Positions 8,564-13,777 of a DNA stretch of 13,777 nucleotides are shown piece after piece. How positions within the stretch are numbered: position 1 is the first letter of the stretch; the number at the start of each line of letters is the position of its first letter. The stretch covers positions 1 through 13,777 of the forward strand of contig JAEVYX010000026.1 of assembly GCA_023392515.1 (NCBI GenBank), read 5' to 3'. The translations under genes were made by a program, and so were the position numbers. The stretch comes from Bacillota bacterium. Lineage in GTDB: Bacteria; Bacillota; Clostridia; Christensenellales; Aristaeellaceae. The notes beneath the pieces were generated by a model, which was not told where the DNA came from, searched no databases, and saw nothing but the letters and a program-made list of their open reading frames with translations.

Positions 8564-8836
8564 TCAGCTTCGTTCCCGGGCAACCGTATCATCTTCCTGA
8601 ACCACCCGGTACATGTCAGCCGCGCCTTCCTTGCGCACATGCTCCAGTACGGATACAATTTCATAGCGGCCATAGCGGTCACCGAAGCGAATCTCCAATA
8701 GATCCCCTTCCTTGACCTCGGCACCCGGCTTGGCTACCCGGCCATTCAAGGAAACCCGGCCTCCGGCGCAGGCCTCGTTGGCTACCGTGCGCCTTTTGAT
8801 AATGCGGGATACTTTCAGGTACTTGTCTAAGCGCAT
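8564..8836 (-). CDS. rqcP: S4-domain RNA-binding protein, RqcP (YabO) family
   Basis: A 90-residue small basic S4-domain protein. It begins MRLDKYLKVSRIIKRR and continues with GRVSLNGRVAKPG (26-38), the classic S4 fold with an Arg/Lys-rich RNA-binding face, then a short C-terminal extension of about 25 residues. In Bacillus the ortholog YabO/RqcP works with RqcH on stalled 50S subunits, supporting C-terminal alanine tailing in ribosome quality control. An Hsp15-like heat-shock S4 protein is a related alternative. Position next to yabN and spoVT, as in Bacillus, supports RqcP. A good AGGAGA lies about 10 nt before the ATG. A terminator sits just upstream at 8858-8885, so expression comes either from read-through from hup or from a weak local promoter. 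ispDF follows after 18 nt. Confidence 0.88.
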   Translation of the reverse strand: MRLDKYLKVSRIIKRRTVANEACAGGRVSLNGRVAKPGAEVKEGDLLEIRFGDRYGRYEIVSVLEHVRKEGAADMYRVVQEDDTVARERS

Positions 8837-8857
8837 GCAATATTTCTCCTATAGTGG

Positions 8858-8885
8858 AAAAAAGCCCGTGCGCAACCGCACGGGC
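8858..8885 (-). terminator. Rho-independent terminator after hup
   Basis: A perfect 9-bp GC-rich stem, GCCCGTGCG (8864-8872) with CGCACGGGC (8877-8885), has a 4-nt loop. It is followed on the minus strand by U6 (A run 8858-8863). It lies 18 nt past the hup stop and directly before the rqcP ribosome binding site. It should end most hup transcripts and keep the abundant HU message apart from the low-demand genes rqcP-ispDF. The plus-strand side lacks a comparable T run. Confidence 0.88.
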
Positions 8886-8903
8886 ACTTTTCCGAGTCGT
8901 ATC

Positions 8904-9179
8904 TTACTCGTTGACGGTATCTTTCAGCGCCTTGCCGGCTTTGAAAACAGGGGCTTTGGAAGCATCGATTTTGATTTCCTCGCCGGTGCGGGGATTCCTT
9001 GCGGTGCGGGCAGGGCGCTCCTTCACTTCGAAAGAGCCAAAGCCAACGATCTGAACTTTTTCGCCAGCTTTAAGAGAATCGCTGATGACTTCCACCACGG
9101 CATTGATGGCCTTTTCGGCATCCTTCTTCGTCAGGCCGGTTTTGGCGACGATGGCGCTGGACAATTCTGTTTTGTTCAT
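8904..9179 (-). CDS. hup: HU-family DNA-binding (histone-like) protein
   Basis: A 91-residue HU protein, the usual family length. It dimerises, bends and compacts DNA in the nucleoid. The start MNKTELSSAIVAKTGLTKKDAE is typical of HU. The HU/IHF signature GFGSFEVKERPARTARNPRTG (46-66) covers the beta arms, with the intercalating proline in RNP (61-63). The frame stays open further upstream, to 9368. However, AGGAGGT ends 7 nt before the ATG at 9177-9179 and family homology begins exactly there, so the long form is rejected. The gene lies between yabN/mazG and rqcP and has its own terminator at 8858-8885, which suggests a separate, strong transcript. The 145-nt upstream spacer has no clear consensus promoter, only a TATAAA-like -10 near 9241-9246. 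Confidence 0.97.
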   Translation of the reverse strand: MNKTELSSAIVAKTGLTKKDAEKAINAVVEVISDSLKAGEKVQIVGFGSFEVKERPARTARNPRTGEEIKIDASKAPVFKAGKALKDTVNE

Positions 9180-9324
9180 GAAAGTACCTCCTCGTTTTGA
9201 GCCATGAATTCCATGGCGTTTGTGCTTTTGGGTATGCCCGTTTATATTCGCTGATTTCCGCCAGTTTCCTGCCTGTTGGCTGCAACACTTGAAAGGAGCG
9301 AATACCCGAGAAAAAAGCAGGGCG

Positions 9325-10785
9325 CTAGGCCTTTTTTTCCAACGTTTTTCCCTCTTCCCAGTATACATCCATTTCAGATAAAGTCAAGAGTTCCAGCGCT
9401 TTTCCATCCGCAAGAATTGCCTTTTCCATGCTGGAAAAGCGGCGTATAAACTTTTCGGTAGCGCTGTTAAGCACTAATTCCCCCTGCTTGCCGCATAGCC
9501 TGACCGCATTGACGGCGGCGAAGAGCAAATCCCCCAATTCCTCTCCAGGGTCGATCCCTTCCTCCAGCGTTTCCCGAACCTCCTCGACTTCCTCCAGTAC
9601 CTTTTTCAGCGCCTCCCGGGGATCATCCCAATCAAAGCCTACCTGCTTGGCTTTTTGCTGTACCTTGGCGGCCCGCATAAGCGCCGGCAGGTGATGGGGC
9701 ACATCCGCCATGACGGCGGCCTGGGTGTCAAGCCCGCGCTCCTTCTTCTTGAGCTTATCCCAATTCTTCAGCACATCGTCGGAAGTTTTGCATTGATCGC
9801 TCCCGAAAATGTGGGCATGGCGGGAAATCATCTTTTGGCAGATGGCGCTGGTAATATCGTGAATATCAAACTCCCCGTGCTGCTTTGCAATTTGGGCGTG
9901 GAATACCACTTGCAAGAGCACATCGCCCAATTCATCCGCCACATGGTTCAGATCGCCCTCGTCAATGGCGGATACAGCCTCATAGGCCTCTTCCAGCAGG
10001 TATGGGCGCAGGGTTTCGTGGGTCTGTTCCCTGTCCCATGGGCAGCCTTCTGGCCCCCGCAAAATTTCCATAACACGCAAAAGGTCAAAAAAATCGTTTC
10101 GGCTGCGGTCAAGCAGCGGGGCGGCGGGCACATAAACGGCAGTGGTATGGTCGTAGGCTTTCTGTCTGTCAAGCTCAGACAGGGGAATTTCGATTGTTTT
10201 GCGCCGGGCTTCCTCTCCGCAGGGGAAAAAGATGACCTTCTGTTCCGGCGCGTACAAAGTGAGCAGCCACAATTTTACCTGCCCGGTCAGCAACCTGCTG
10301 TTTAATTCTGTGATAAGCATAGGTTCTGTGGGAAGAAGTACCGCTCCCTCGCAGGCGCAGGCAGGAACCGAACGCACTGGGCATGCCCCTGGCAATACCT
10401 GCAATGCATTCAGGCATTGCGACGTAATCGACACCCCCGGCAGAACCTCCACTTGGTCATGCGGGCTGCGGCTGCTCATCAGGGCGCGCACCGTCTCATC
10501 CCCGGCAGGATCGGCCACGCCGTACAGGACAGGTCCCGCAGCTGCGGCTTCCCATAGGGTTTGCACAGCCTTTTCATTTAATGCGCCAAAATCCTCGCAG
10601 CCATCGTATAATTCATCAAGAGTAGAAAATGGGATGCCCCGCTTTTGCAATTCGCCGGCAGTGCCATGGCGGCCGGTGCGCAATATAATGGCCCGGGCTT
10701 CTTCCATGGCCTTCAAAGTCCCCAGGGTAAGGTGCTCCGGCGCGCCCGGGCCCAAAGCTGCAACCGTGATCTTTCTCATGCTCAT
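9325..10785 (-). CDS. mazG: YabN-type protein: tetrapyrrole-methylase-like domain fused to MazG nucleotide pyrophosphohydrolase
   Basis: A 486-residue two-domain protein like Bacillus YabN. The N-terminal part (about 3-225) has the fold of SAM-dependent tetrapyrrole methylases (ITVAALGPGAPEHLT, 6-20; VLPGVSITSQ, 114-123), though its substrate is unknown. The C-terminal MazG part (about 233-486) hydrolyses NTPs to NMPs and PPi, probably cleaning aberrant nucleotides. It begins LLRVMEILRGPEGCPWD (235-251) and has two Mg-binding helix pairs, LLEEAYEA/DELGD (263-270, 284-288) and EEVEEV/EELGD (398-403, 415-419). The ATG at 10785 overlaps the yabM stop as ATGA, implying translational coupling. The GGGGG at 10787-10791 stands too close to that ATG but 7 nt from a second ATG at 10779 (Met3), and family members start MxKITV, so 10779 is an equally good or better start. 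Confidence 0.94.
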   Translation of the reverse strand: MSMRKITVAALGPGAPEHLTLGTLKAMEEARAIILRTGRHGTAGELQKRGIPFSTLDELYDGCEDFGALNEKAVQTLWEAAAAGPVLYGVADPAGDETVRALMSSRSPHDQVEVLPGVSITSQCLNALQVLPGACPVRSVPACACEGAVLLPTEPMLITELNSRLLTGQVKLWLLTLYAPEQKVIFFPCGEEARRKTIEIPLSELDRQKAYDHTTAVYVPAAPLLDRSRNDFFDLLRVMEILRGPEGCPWDREQTHETLRPYLLEEAYEAVSAIDEGDLNHVADELGDVLLQVVFHAQIAKQHGEFDIHDITSAICQKMISRHAHIFGSDQCKTSDDVLKNWDKLKKKERGLDTQAAVMADVPHHLPALMRAAKVQQKAKQVGFDWDDPREALKKVLEEVEEVRETLEEGIDPGEELGDLLFAAVNAVRLCGKQGELVLNSATEKFIRRFSSMEKAILADGKALELLTLSEMDVYWEEGKTLEKKA

Positions 10786-12380
10786 TCCCCCTTTGGCAGC
10801 TGCTTCCGTCTTTTGATATGGAAAGTGCTTAAATCATCGGGTGTGACCGCCTTGAACAGAACTGCTGCTCCTGCAAAAACAAGGATTGCAACCAGGATCA
10901 AAACAATGGTTGTTAAATTGCCTTCAGGCAAAATCCATTGCCCAATCACAAGGAACAAAGCCATAACAGCGGTCGCCAGACCCGGCCGTACGACGAAGTT
11001 CACAAAATCAAAACGCATGCGGCCATATTTCAGTACATAATACACATTAGGCACCATGCTGACCGTATAGCAAATCAGCGACGAGATGGGTGCACCATGA
11101 ATGTTGATTTCCGGTATGCCAACGAGAATATAGTTCAAAAGAATTTTAATCGCCACGCCAAGCATGAGGGTGTACATGGGAATCCTTTGTTTTCGGAGTC
11201 CTTGCAATATGCTGCTGGTGGACTGAACCAGGGTAAACACGATAACCGTCAAGCCGCTGATAGTCAGGTATTCCGCCGCCAGGGATATCTCTTGGGAGGT
11301 AATGGTATTGGCATGCTGGTAGATCAGCACCAGAATGGGTTTAGCTAAAAGGCTCAAGCCTAGCGAGCAGGGGAGGCCAACCAAAAAGGAAAGGCGGAGG
11401 CCCAGTCCGCTTTGACGGGCAACACCCGCATAATCCTGCTTTGCGAAATAGCCGGATACGGCAGGCACCAGGCTCATGCCCAAGGCGGCGGAAAAAGCGG
11501 TTGGAACATTGATAAGGGTGATTACCACACCGGAATACAGCCCATACATGCTTGTGGCCAGGTCCTTCGTGAAGCCGATTTCCTGAAGGCGGCCGACCAG
11601 CATGGCGGAGTCTACAAAAGCAGCCAGCGGAACTATGCACGCGCCCAAGGTAATGGGGATGGCGTTTACAGCCAGCCGCTTCATCAGTGTTTTCATGGGG
11701 ATAGGCGGCTGGCTTTCATCCTGGGGCAATTGTTCCATGGTCTTTTTTCTTCTAAAGTAGAGGATCATCATGTAAACTAGCGCTACACCCTCAATAATGG
11801 AGGTGCCCAGGAGTGCGCCGGCGGCTGCCTGTGCGATACCGGTTTTTGCGCCAAGCAAAGCCAAAGGCAAAGCCAATCCCACTTTGCCTACCTGCTCAAT
11901 CAGCTGGGAAACCGCGGTAGGCACCATGTCCTGCTGGCCCTGCATAAAGCCCCGGAAAGTGGACATGACGCACACGATGAACAAAGAGGGCGCAATGGCG
12001 ATAAAGCCAAGCCTAGTATCTGAATTCTTGATGATGTTTTCGCTTAGGAAGCCGCTTCCCGCTATCAGCGCGATGGTGGTGACCAGTCCCAAAGCCAACA
12101 GCATATACAATGCGCCCTGAAATACGCGCTTTGCGTTTCGTGGATCATCTTTTACCAGGCAATGGGCTACCATCCTGGAGATGGCGACAGGAAGCCCTGC
12201 GGAAGAAACGGTCAGCAGCAGGGAGTAGGTTGGAAAAACCAATTGATATAAGCCCAGTCCGTCATCACCGATGAGATAAGCCAAGGGCACCCGAAACAGG
12301 ACGCCAACAACTTTGCTGATAATGCCGGTGATGCCCAATATGGTAAAGCCGCCAAGAATGGATTTTTGCTGACGGGTCAT
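10782..12380 (-). CDS. yabM: YabM/SpoVB-type polysaccharide biosynthesis (MOP flippase superfamily) membrane protein
   Basis: A 532-residue polytopic membrane protein of the MOP (MATE/MurJ/Wzx) superfamily, probably moving a lipid-linked cell-wall or polysaccharide precursor across the membrane. Visible features are the N-terminal GGFTILGITGIISKVVGVLF-type helix, a GDDGLGLYQLVFPTYSLLL motif usual for the SpoVB/YabM branch, about 14 hydrophobic segments, and a basic C-terminal tail (FHIKRRKQLPKGE). The frame is open to a TTG at 12410, but the ATG at 12378-12380 has a GGAAGAGGGAAG upstream at proper spacing and matches the family start MTRQ(K), so I use it. Its position between spoVT and yabN matches Bacillus yabM. 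SpoVB and MurJ proper are close paralogs that sequence reading alone cannot exclude. Its stop overlaps the yabN start by ATGA. Confidence 0.88.
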   Translation of the reverse strand: MTRQQKSILGGFTILGITGIISKVVGVLFRVPLAYLIGDDGLGLYQLVFPTYSLLLTVSSAGLPVAISRMVAHCLVKDDPRNAKRVFQGALYMLLALGLVTTIALIAGSGFLSENIIKNSDTRLGFIAIAPSLFIVCVMSTFRGFMQGQQDMVPTAVSQLIEQVGKVGLALPLALLGAKTGIAQAAAGALLGTSIIEGVALVYMMILYFRRKKTMEQLPQDESQPPIPMKTLMKRLAVNAIPITLGACIVPLAAFVDSAMLVGRLQEIGFTKDLATSMYGLYSGVVITLINVPTAFSAALGMSLVPAVSGYFAKQDYAGVARQSGLGLRLSFLVGLPCSLGLSLLAKPILVLIYQHANTITSQEISLAAEYLTISGLTVIVFTLVQSTSSILQGLRKQRIPMYTLMLGVAIKILLNYILVGIPEINIHGAPISSLICYTVSMVPNVYYVLKYGRMRFDFVNFVVRPGLATAVMALFLVIGQWILPEGNLTTIVLILVAILVFAGAAVLFKAVTPDDLSTFHIKRRKQLPKGE

Positions 12381-12408
12381 AACACACTTCCCTCTTCCAT
12401 TTTGCGGC

Positions 12409-12456
12409 AAAAAAACTTCCGCAACATGCTTATTATAAGCAATCTGTTGCGGAAGT
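12409..12456 (-). terminator. Rho-independent terminator after spoVT
   Basis: The long hairpin pairs ACTTCCGCAACA (12415-12426) with TGTTGCGGAAGT (12445-12456). It continues as TGCTTA (12427-12432) with TAAGCA (12436-12441) after a 3-nt bulge, giving 18 bp in all with a 3-nt loop. On the minus strand the A run 12409-12415 yields U7 directly after the stem. It begins 34 nt past the spoVT stop and ends 28 nt before the yabM start, so it should separate the two transcripts. Confidence 0.88.
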
Positions 12457-12460
12457 ACAA
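12432..12460 (-). promoter_or_regulatory. Candidate sigma-A promoter for yabM, overlapping the spoVT terminator
   Basis: On the minus strand there is a perfect -10 TATAAT (12432-12437), exactly 17 nt after TTGTAC (12455-12460), a half-match to TTGACA. The -10 lies in the apex of the terminator hairpin. Transcription would start near 12425 and carry only one arm of the stem into the yabM leader. The promoter is inferred from spacing and consensus only. The A/T bases of the hairpin tip could give TATAAT by chance. Confidence 0.45.
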
Positions 12461-12490
12461 GCCCAGGGCAAAGCTTACGGTATGCGGGTG

Positions 12491-13045
12491 TTATTGTTCC
12501 ATCTGCCTTCCCACGATGCCGGCCGCTGTCTCCGCCACCTTGACTTCCGTATCTCCCATTTTCACGCCCTGCTCCTTGCTCATGAGTAGCACCGCGCCGA
12601 TGGCTTCCCCGTCTGCAATGATGGGAGAAACCACCTGGGCCGTATAACCGGTCATATCCTCTTCGTTTGTAACGGCGACAATCTTGCCCCCAACAGAGCG
12701 GTTGATGGCTACCGTCTGCCGGTTGGCAATGGCTGTTTCCAGGTCGTGACTGATAGGCTTGTCACACAGTTCTTTTTTGGCTACGCCACTGGCGGCCACC
12801 ACCTGATCCCGGTCTACGATGCAGGCGATATGGCCAAGGCTGCGAAAAAGAGATTCCGTATAATCTTTAGCAAAGCTGGACATCTCTCCGATAGGCGAGT
12901 ATTTTTTCAAAATGACCTCGCCATCCCGGTCGGTATAGATCTCCAGGGGATCTCCCTCTCTGATTCGCAAGGTTCTCCTAATTTCTTTGGGGATGACGAC
13001 GCGGCCTAATTCGTCAATCCTGCGCACGATTCCCGTTGCTCTCAA
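12491..13045 (-). CDS. spoVT: SpoVT-type transcriptional regulator (AbrB DNA-binding domain + GAF-like domain)
   Basis: A 184-residue regulator. In Bacillus SpoVT tunes SigG-dependent genes in the forespore. The N-terminal swapped-hairpin AbrB domain (about 1-50) reads ATGIVRRIDELGRVVIPKEI, then RRTLRIREGDPLEIY. The C-terminal GAF-like sensor domain covers about 55-182. The frame is open to 13261 but family homology begins at the codon after TTG 13043-13045. An AAGGAGGG at 13054-13061 stands 8 nt before it, so TTG is the start; no ATG fits. A strong terminator follows at 12409-12456. The neighbour order spoVT-yabM-yabN is that of Bacillus. Because SpoVT is a sporulation regulator, it hints that the organism or its recent ancestor forms spores, although AbrB-like relatives also exist in non-sporulators. 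Confidence 0.93.
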   Translation of the reverse strand: MRATGIVRRIDELGRVVIPKEIRRTLRIREGDPLEIYTDRDGEVILKKYSPIGEMSSFAKDYTESLFRSLGHIACIVDRDQVVAASGVAKKELCDKPISHDLETAIANRQTVAINRSVGGKIVAVTNEEDMTGYTAQVVSPIIADGEAIGAVLLMSKEQGVKMGDTEVKVAETAAGIVGRQMEQ

Positions 13046-13053
13046 TTGGTATG

Positions 13054-13061
13054 CCCTCCTT
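13054..13061 (-). promoter_or_regulatory. Ribosome binding site that fixes the TTG start of spoVT
   Basis: AAGGAGGG on the minus strand, with 8 nt to the TTG codon at 13043-13045. The region upstream of the SpoVT homology has no other in-frame start with such a site, so it decides between the 184-residue form and the much longer open frame. Confidence 0.85.
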
Positions 13062-13224
13062 GTGTGAGCGGGGCTCTTGTGCCTCGCTGTGATGTTATTG
13101 TTTCCCCACGATGCCCTTTTATTCCGCTTTGACCCATGGAAACGGGCATGCCAGACTGTCAATTGCTGGGCAGATTTTTGACGAAACGGAAAGACGGGAG
13201 ACATTTTTGGAAAAAGGGCAGAAA

Positions 13225-13254
13225 GGAGGAAGTTCGAAATTGTTTGTCGAATAT
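13225..13254 (+). promoter_or_regulatory. Candidate SigH promoter for hpf
   Basis: GGAGGAAGT (13225-13233), 12 nt, then GTCGAATAT (13246-13254). The Bacillus SigH consensus is RnAGGAwWW, 11-12 nt, RnnGAATww; only one specified base differs (G at 13232). In Bacillus the hpf ortholog yvyD is partly SigH-dependent, so both sequence and target fit. The start site would be near 13260, leaving a leader of about 160 nt before hpf. This is inference from a motif; the AGGAGG could also be read as a ribosome binding site for a short TTG frame at 13240, which I consider less likely. Confidence 0.5.
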
Positions 13255-13329
13255 GTTTCACAAGGTCAAACCAATGTCCATCTTATTAGTAAGAAGAAAG
13301 GGCGTGGTACCATTGACCCGAACCTATGA

Positions 13330-13372
13330 CACGGAAACCGCCGGACTGCCGGATGCGTTGCCGTGCTTTTTT
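13330..13372 (+). terminator. Weak terminator-like hairpin with T6 in the hpf leader
   Basis: CACGG (13330-13334) pairs with CCGTG (13361-13365) around an inner CCGG/CCGG (13341-13344, 13349-13352), and T6 follows at 13367-13372. The stem is interrupted and of doubtful stability. If real it would sit between the SigH-like promoter and hpf, as an attenuator, or be the terminator of some transcript coming from the left. Confidence 0.25.
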
Positions 13373-13418
13373 CATTCCATAGCGGATGAAGCAATTTGAA
13401 CGTAAAGGAGCAGTTGCC

Positions 13419-13777
13419 ATGAAGACGACAATTACCGCGAAAAATATGGTTGTGACCCCAGGTATTACGGAACGGATTATGAAAAAGACCAACCGGATGG
13501 AACGGTACCTAAAGCAGGATACGGAAATGTTTATTCGTCTGGGGAAAGAACGCTCCAGCCGCAGAATCGTGGAAATTACCGTCCCCTTTGAAGGGGTCAT
13601 CCTTCGCGCGGAATCTTCCGCTGAGGATAATTTATTCCTGGCCATCGATCAAGCCTTGGCAAAATTGGAACGCCAGATTCACCGCCACCGTACCAAACTG
13701 GAAAAGCGGCTGCGGGAAGACGCGTTCAAGAATACCGAAATGGAATACATAGAAGACGAAGATGCCGCTTCTCAGGA
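13419..13777 (+). CDS. hpf: Ribosome hibernation promoting factor (HPF/YfiA, S30AE family), 3'-truncated by window edge
   Basis: HPF binds the decoding region of the 30S subunit in stationary phase and, in the long form, joins ribosomes into inactive 100S dimers. The first 119 residues are visible and the frame is still open at the last base. The S30AE domain (about 1-98) shows ITAKNMVVTPGITERIMKKT, then MERYL, VEITVPFEGVILRAES, and the helix DNLFLAIDQALAKLERQIHRHRTKL with its basic end. An acidic linker follows (MEYIEDEDAAS). A linker of this kind points to the long form, with a C-terminal dimerisation domain beyond the window. AAAGGAG at 13404-13410 lies 8 nt before the ATG. The gene is divergent from spoVT and probably under SigH-like control (13225-13254). 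Confidence 0.95.
   Translation, partial: MKTTITAKNMVVTPGITERIMKKTNRMERYLKQDTEMFIRLGKERSSRRIVEITVPFEGVILRAESSAEDNLFLAIDQALAKLERQIHRHRTKLEKRLREDAFKNTEMEYIEDEDAASQ

Larger units (their letters stand above)
13046..13418. other. Divergent intergenic region between spoVT and hpf (373 nt)
   Basis: No convincing gene lies here. Frames that stay open on the plus strand (13136-13399 and the end of 13111-13329) lack family resemblance and useful ribosome binding sites. What I see, from left to right: the spoVT ribosome binding site; a hairpin 13067-13088 (AGCGGGGC with GCCTCGCT, 6-nt loop, one G-T on the plus strand, A-C mismatch in the spoVT mRNA); a TTGACA on the minus strand near 13155-13160 without a matching -10; a SigH-like promoter towards hpf (13225-13254); a weak hairpin with T6 in the hpf leader (13330-13372); and the hpf ribosome binding site at 13404-13410. 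Confidence 0.7.

Noticed and set aside
8852..8875. TTGCGC-16 nt-TATAGG on the minus strand as an rqcP promoter
   Set aside because: Both boxes are poor, and the -10 would overlap the rqcP ribosome binding site, leaving almost no leader.
9176..9214. 12-codon frame upstream of hup whose TGA overlaps the hup ATG
   Set aside because: No ribosome binding site in front of it. The overlap is likely a by-product of the hup ribosome binding site and of the GCCATG/CATGGC palindrome.
9311..9338. A-run/T-run region after mazG as a terminator
   Set aside because: There is a T6 on the minus strand and an A/T-rich imperfect hairpin, but no solid GC stem. Possible but not supported well enough to list.
9180..9368. 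N-terminal extension of the HU frame to 154 residues
   Set aside because: Family length is about 90 residues and a perfect AGGAGGT stands before the internal ATG; the extension overlaps the end of mazG.
12381..12410. 10-codon extension of YabM to a TTG at 12410
   Set aside because: It would start inside the terminator T run. The ATG at 12380 has a better ribosome binding site and matches the family start.
13155..13160. Perfect TTGACA on the minus strand upstream of spoVT
   Set aside because: No -10-like hexamer at 16-18 nt. A SigG-type match (GAATA near 13117-13121, CAATAAC further on) was also considered but fits too loosely.
13240..13329. 29-codon frame from TTG with an AGGAGG upstream, between spoVT and hpf
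   Set aside because: No resemblance to a known small protein, 10-nt spacing and a rare start. The AGGAGG is better explained as the -35 part of a SigH promoter. It could be revived by conservation at codon level.
13136..13399. 87-codon plus-strand open frame upstream of hpf
   Set aside because: No ribosome binding site at the ATG, composition unlike a protein family, and it overlaps the promoter region of hpf.

Overview
The window looks like a chromosomal segment from a low-to-mid GC Firmicute, most likely a member of the Clostridia. The Gram-positive PolC-type replicase, SpoVT, YabN-type MazG, the S4 protein RqcP and a long-form HPF all point that way, as do the strong AGGAGG-type ribosome binding sites. 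It is mostly conserved housekeeping DNA. I see no CRISPR array, tRNA, rRNA, transposase or prophage gene.

Left half (1-7203, + strand): a tightly packed operon dxr (5' end outside the window) - rseP - ispG - polC. Gaps are 1, 21 and 3 nt, so the genes are almost certainly co-transcribed. It joins two MEP-pathway isoprenoid enzymes (IspC/Dxr and IspG), a membrane site-2 protease and the replicative polymerase.

Middle (7204-7365): a compact intergenic element built almost wholly of inverted repeats. Four or five hairpins sit inside a closing outer stem, and the element fills the space between the convergent 3' ends of polC and ispDF. It is the least explained structure in the window and my main candidate for something new.

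Right half (7364-13045, - strand, transcribed right to left): spoVT, then a YabM/SpoVB-type lipid-flippase-family membrane protein, yabN/mazG, hup (HU), rqcP (YabO) and a fused ispD-ispF gene. This keeps the Bacillus order spoVT-yabM-yabN-yabO, with hup between yabN and yabO. A bifunctional MEP-pathway gene occupies the place where yabP-yabQ-divIC are found in Bacillus. Rho-independent terminators follow spoVT and hup. The spoVT terminator appears to carry a sigma-A-like promoter for yabM in its hairpin.

Right end (13046-13777): a 373-nt divergent intergenic region with a good match to a SigH promoter pointing at hpf, then the start of hpf (+ strand, cut by the window edge). Four MEP-pathway activities (IspC, IspD, IspF, IspG) lie within about 8.5 kb in two convergent operons that meet at the hairpin element.
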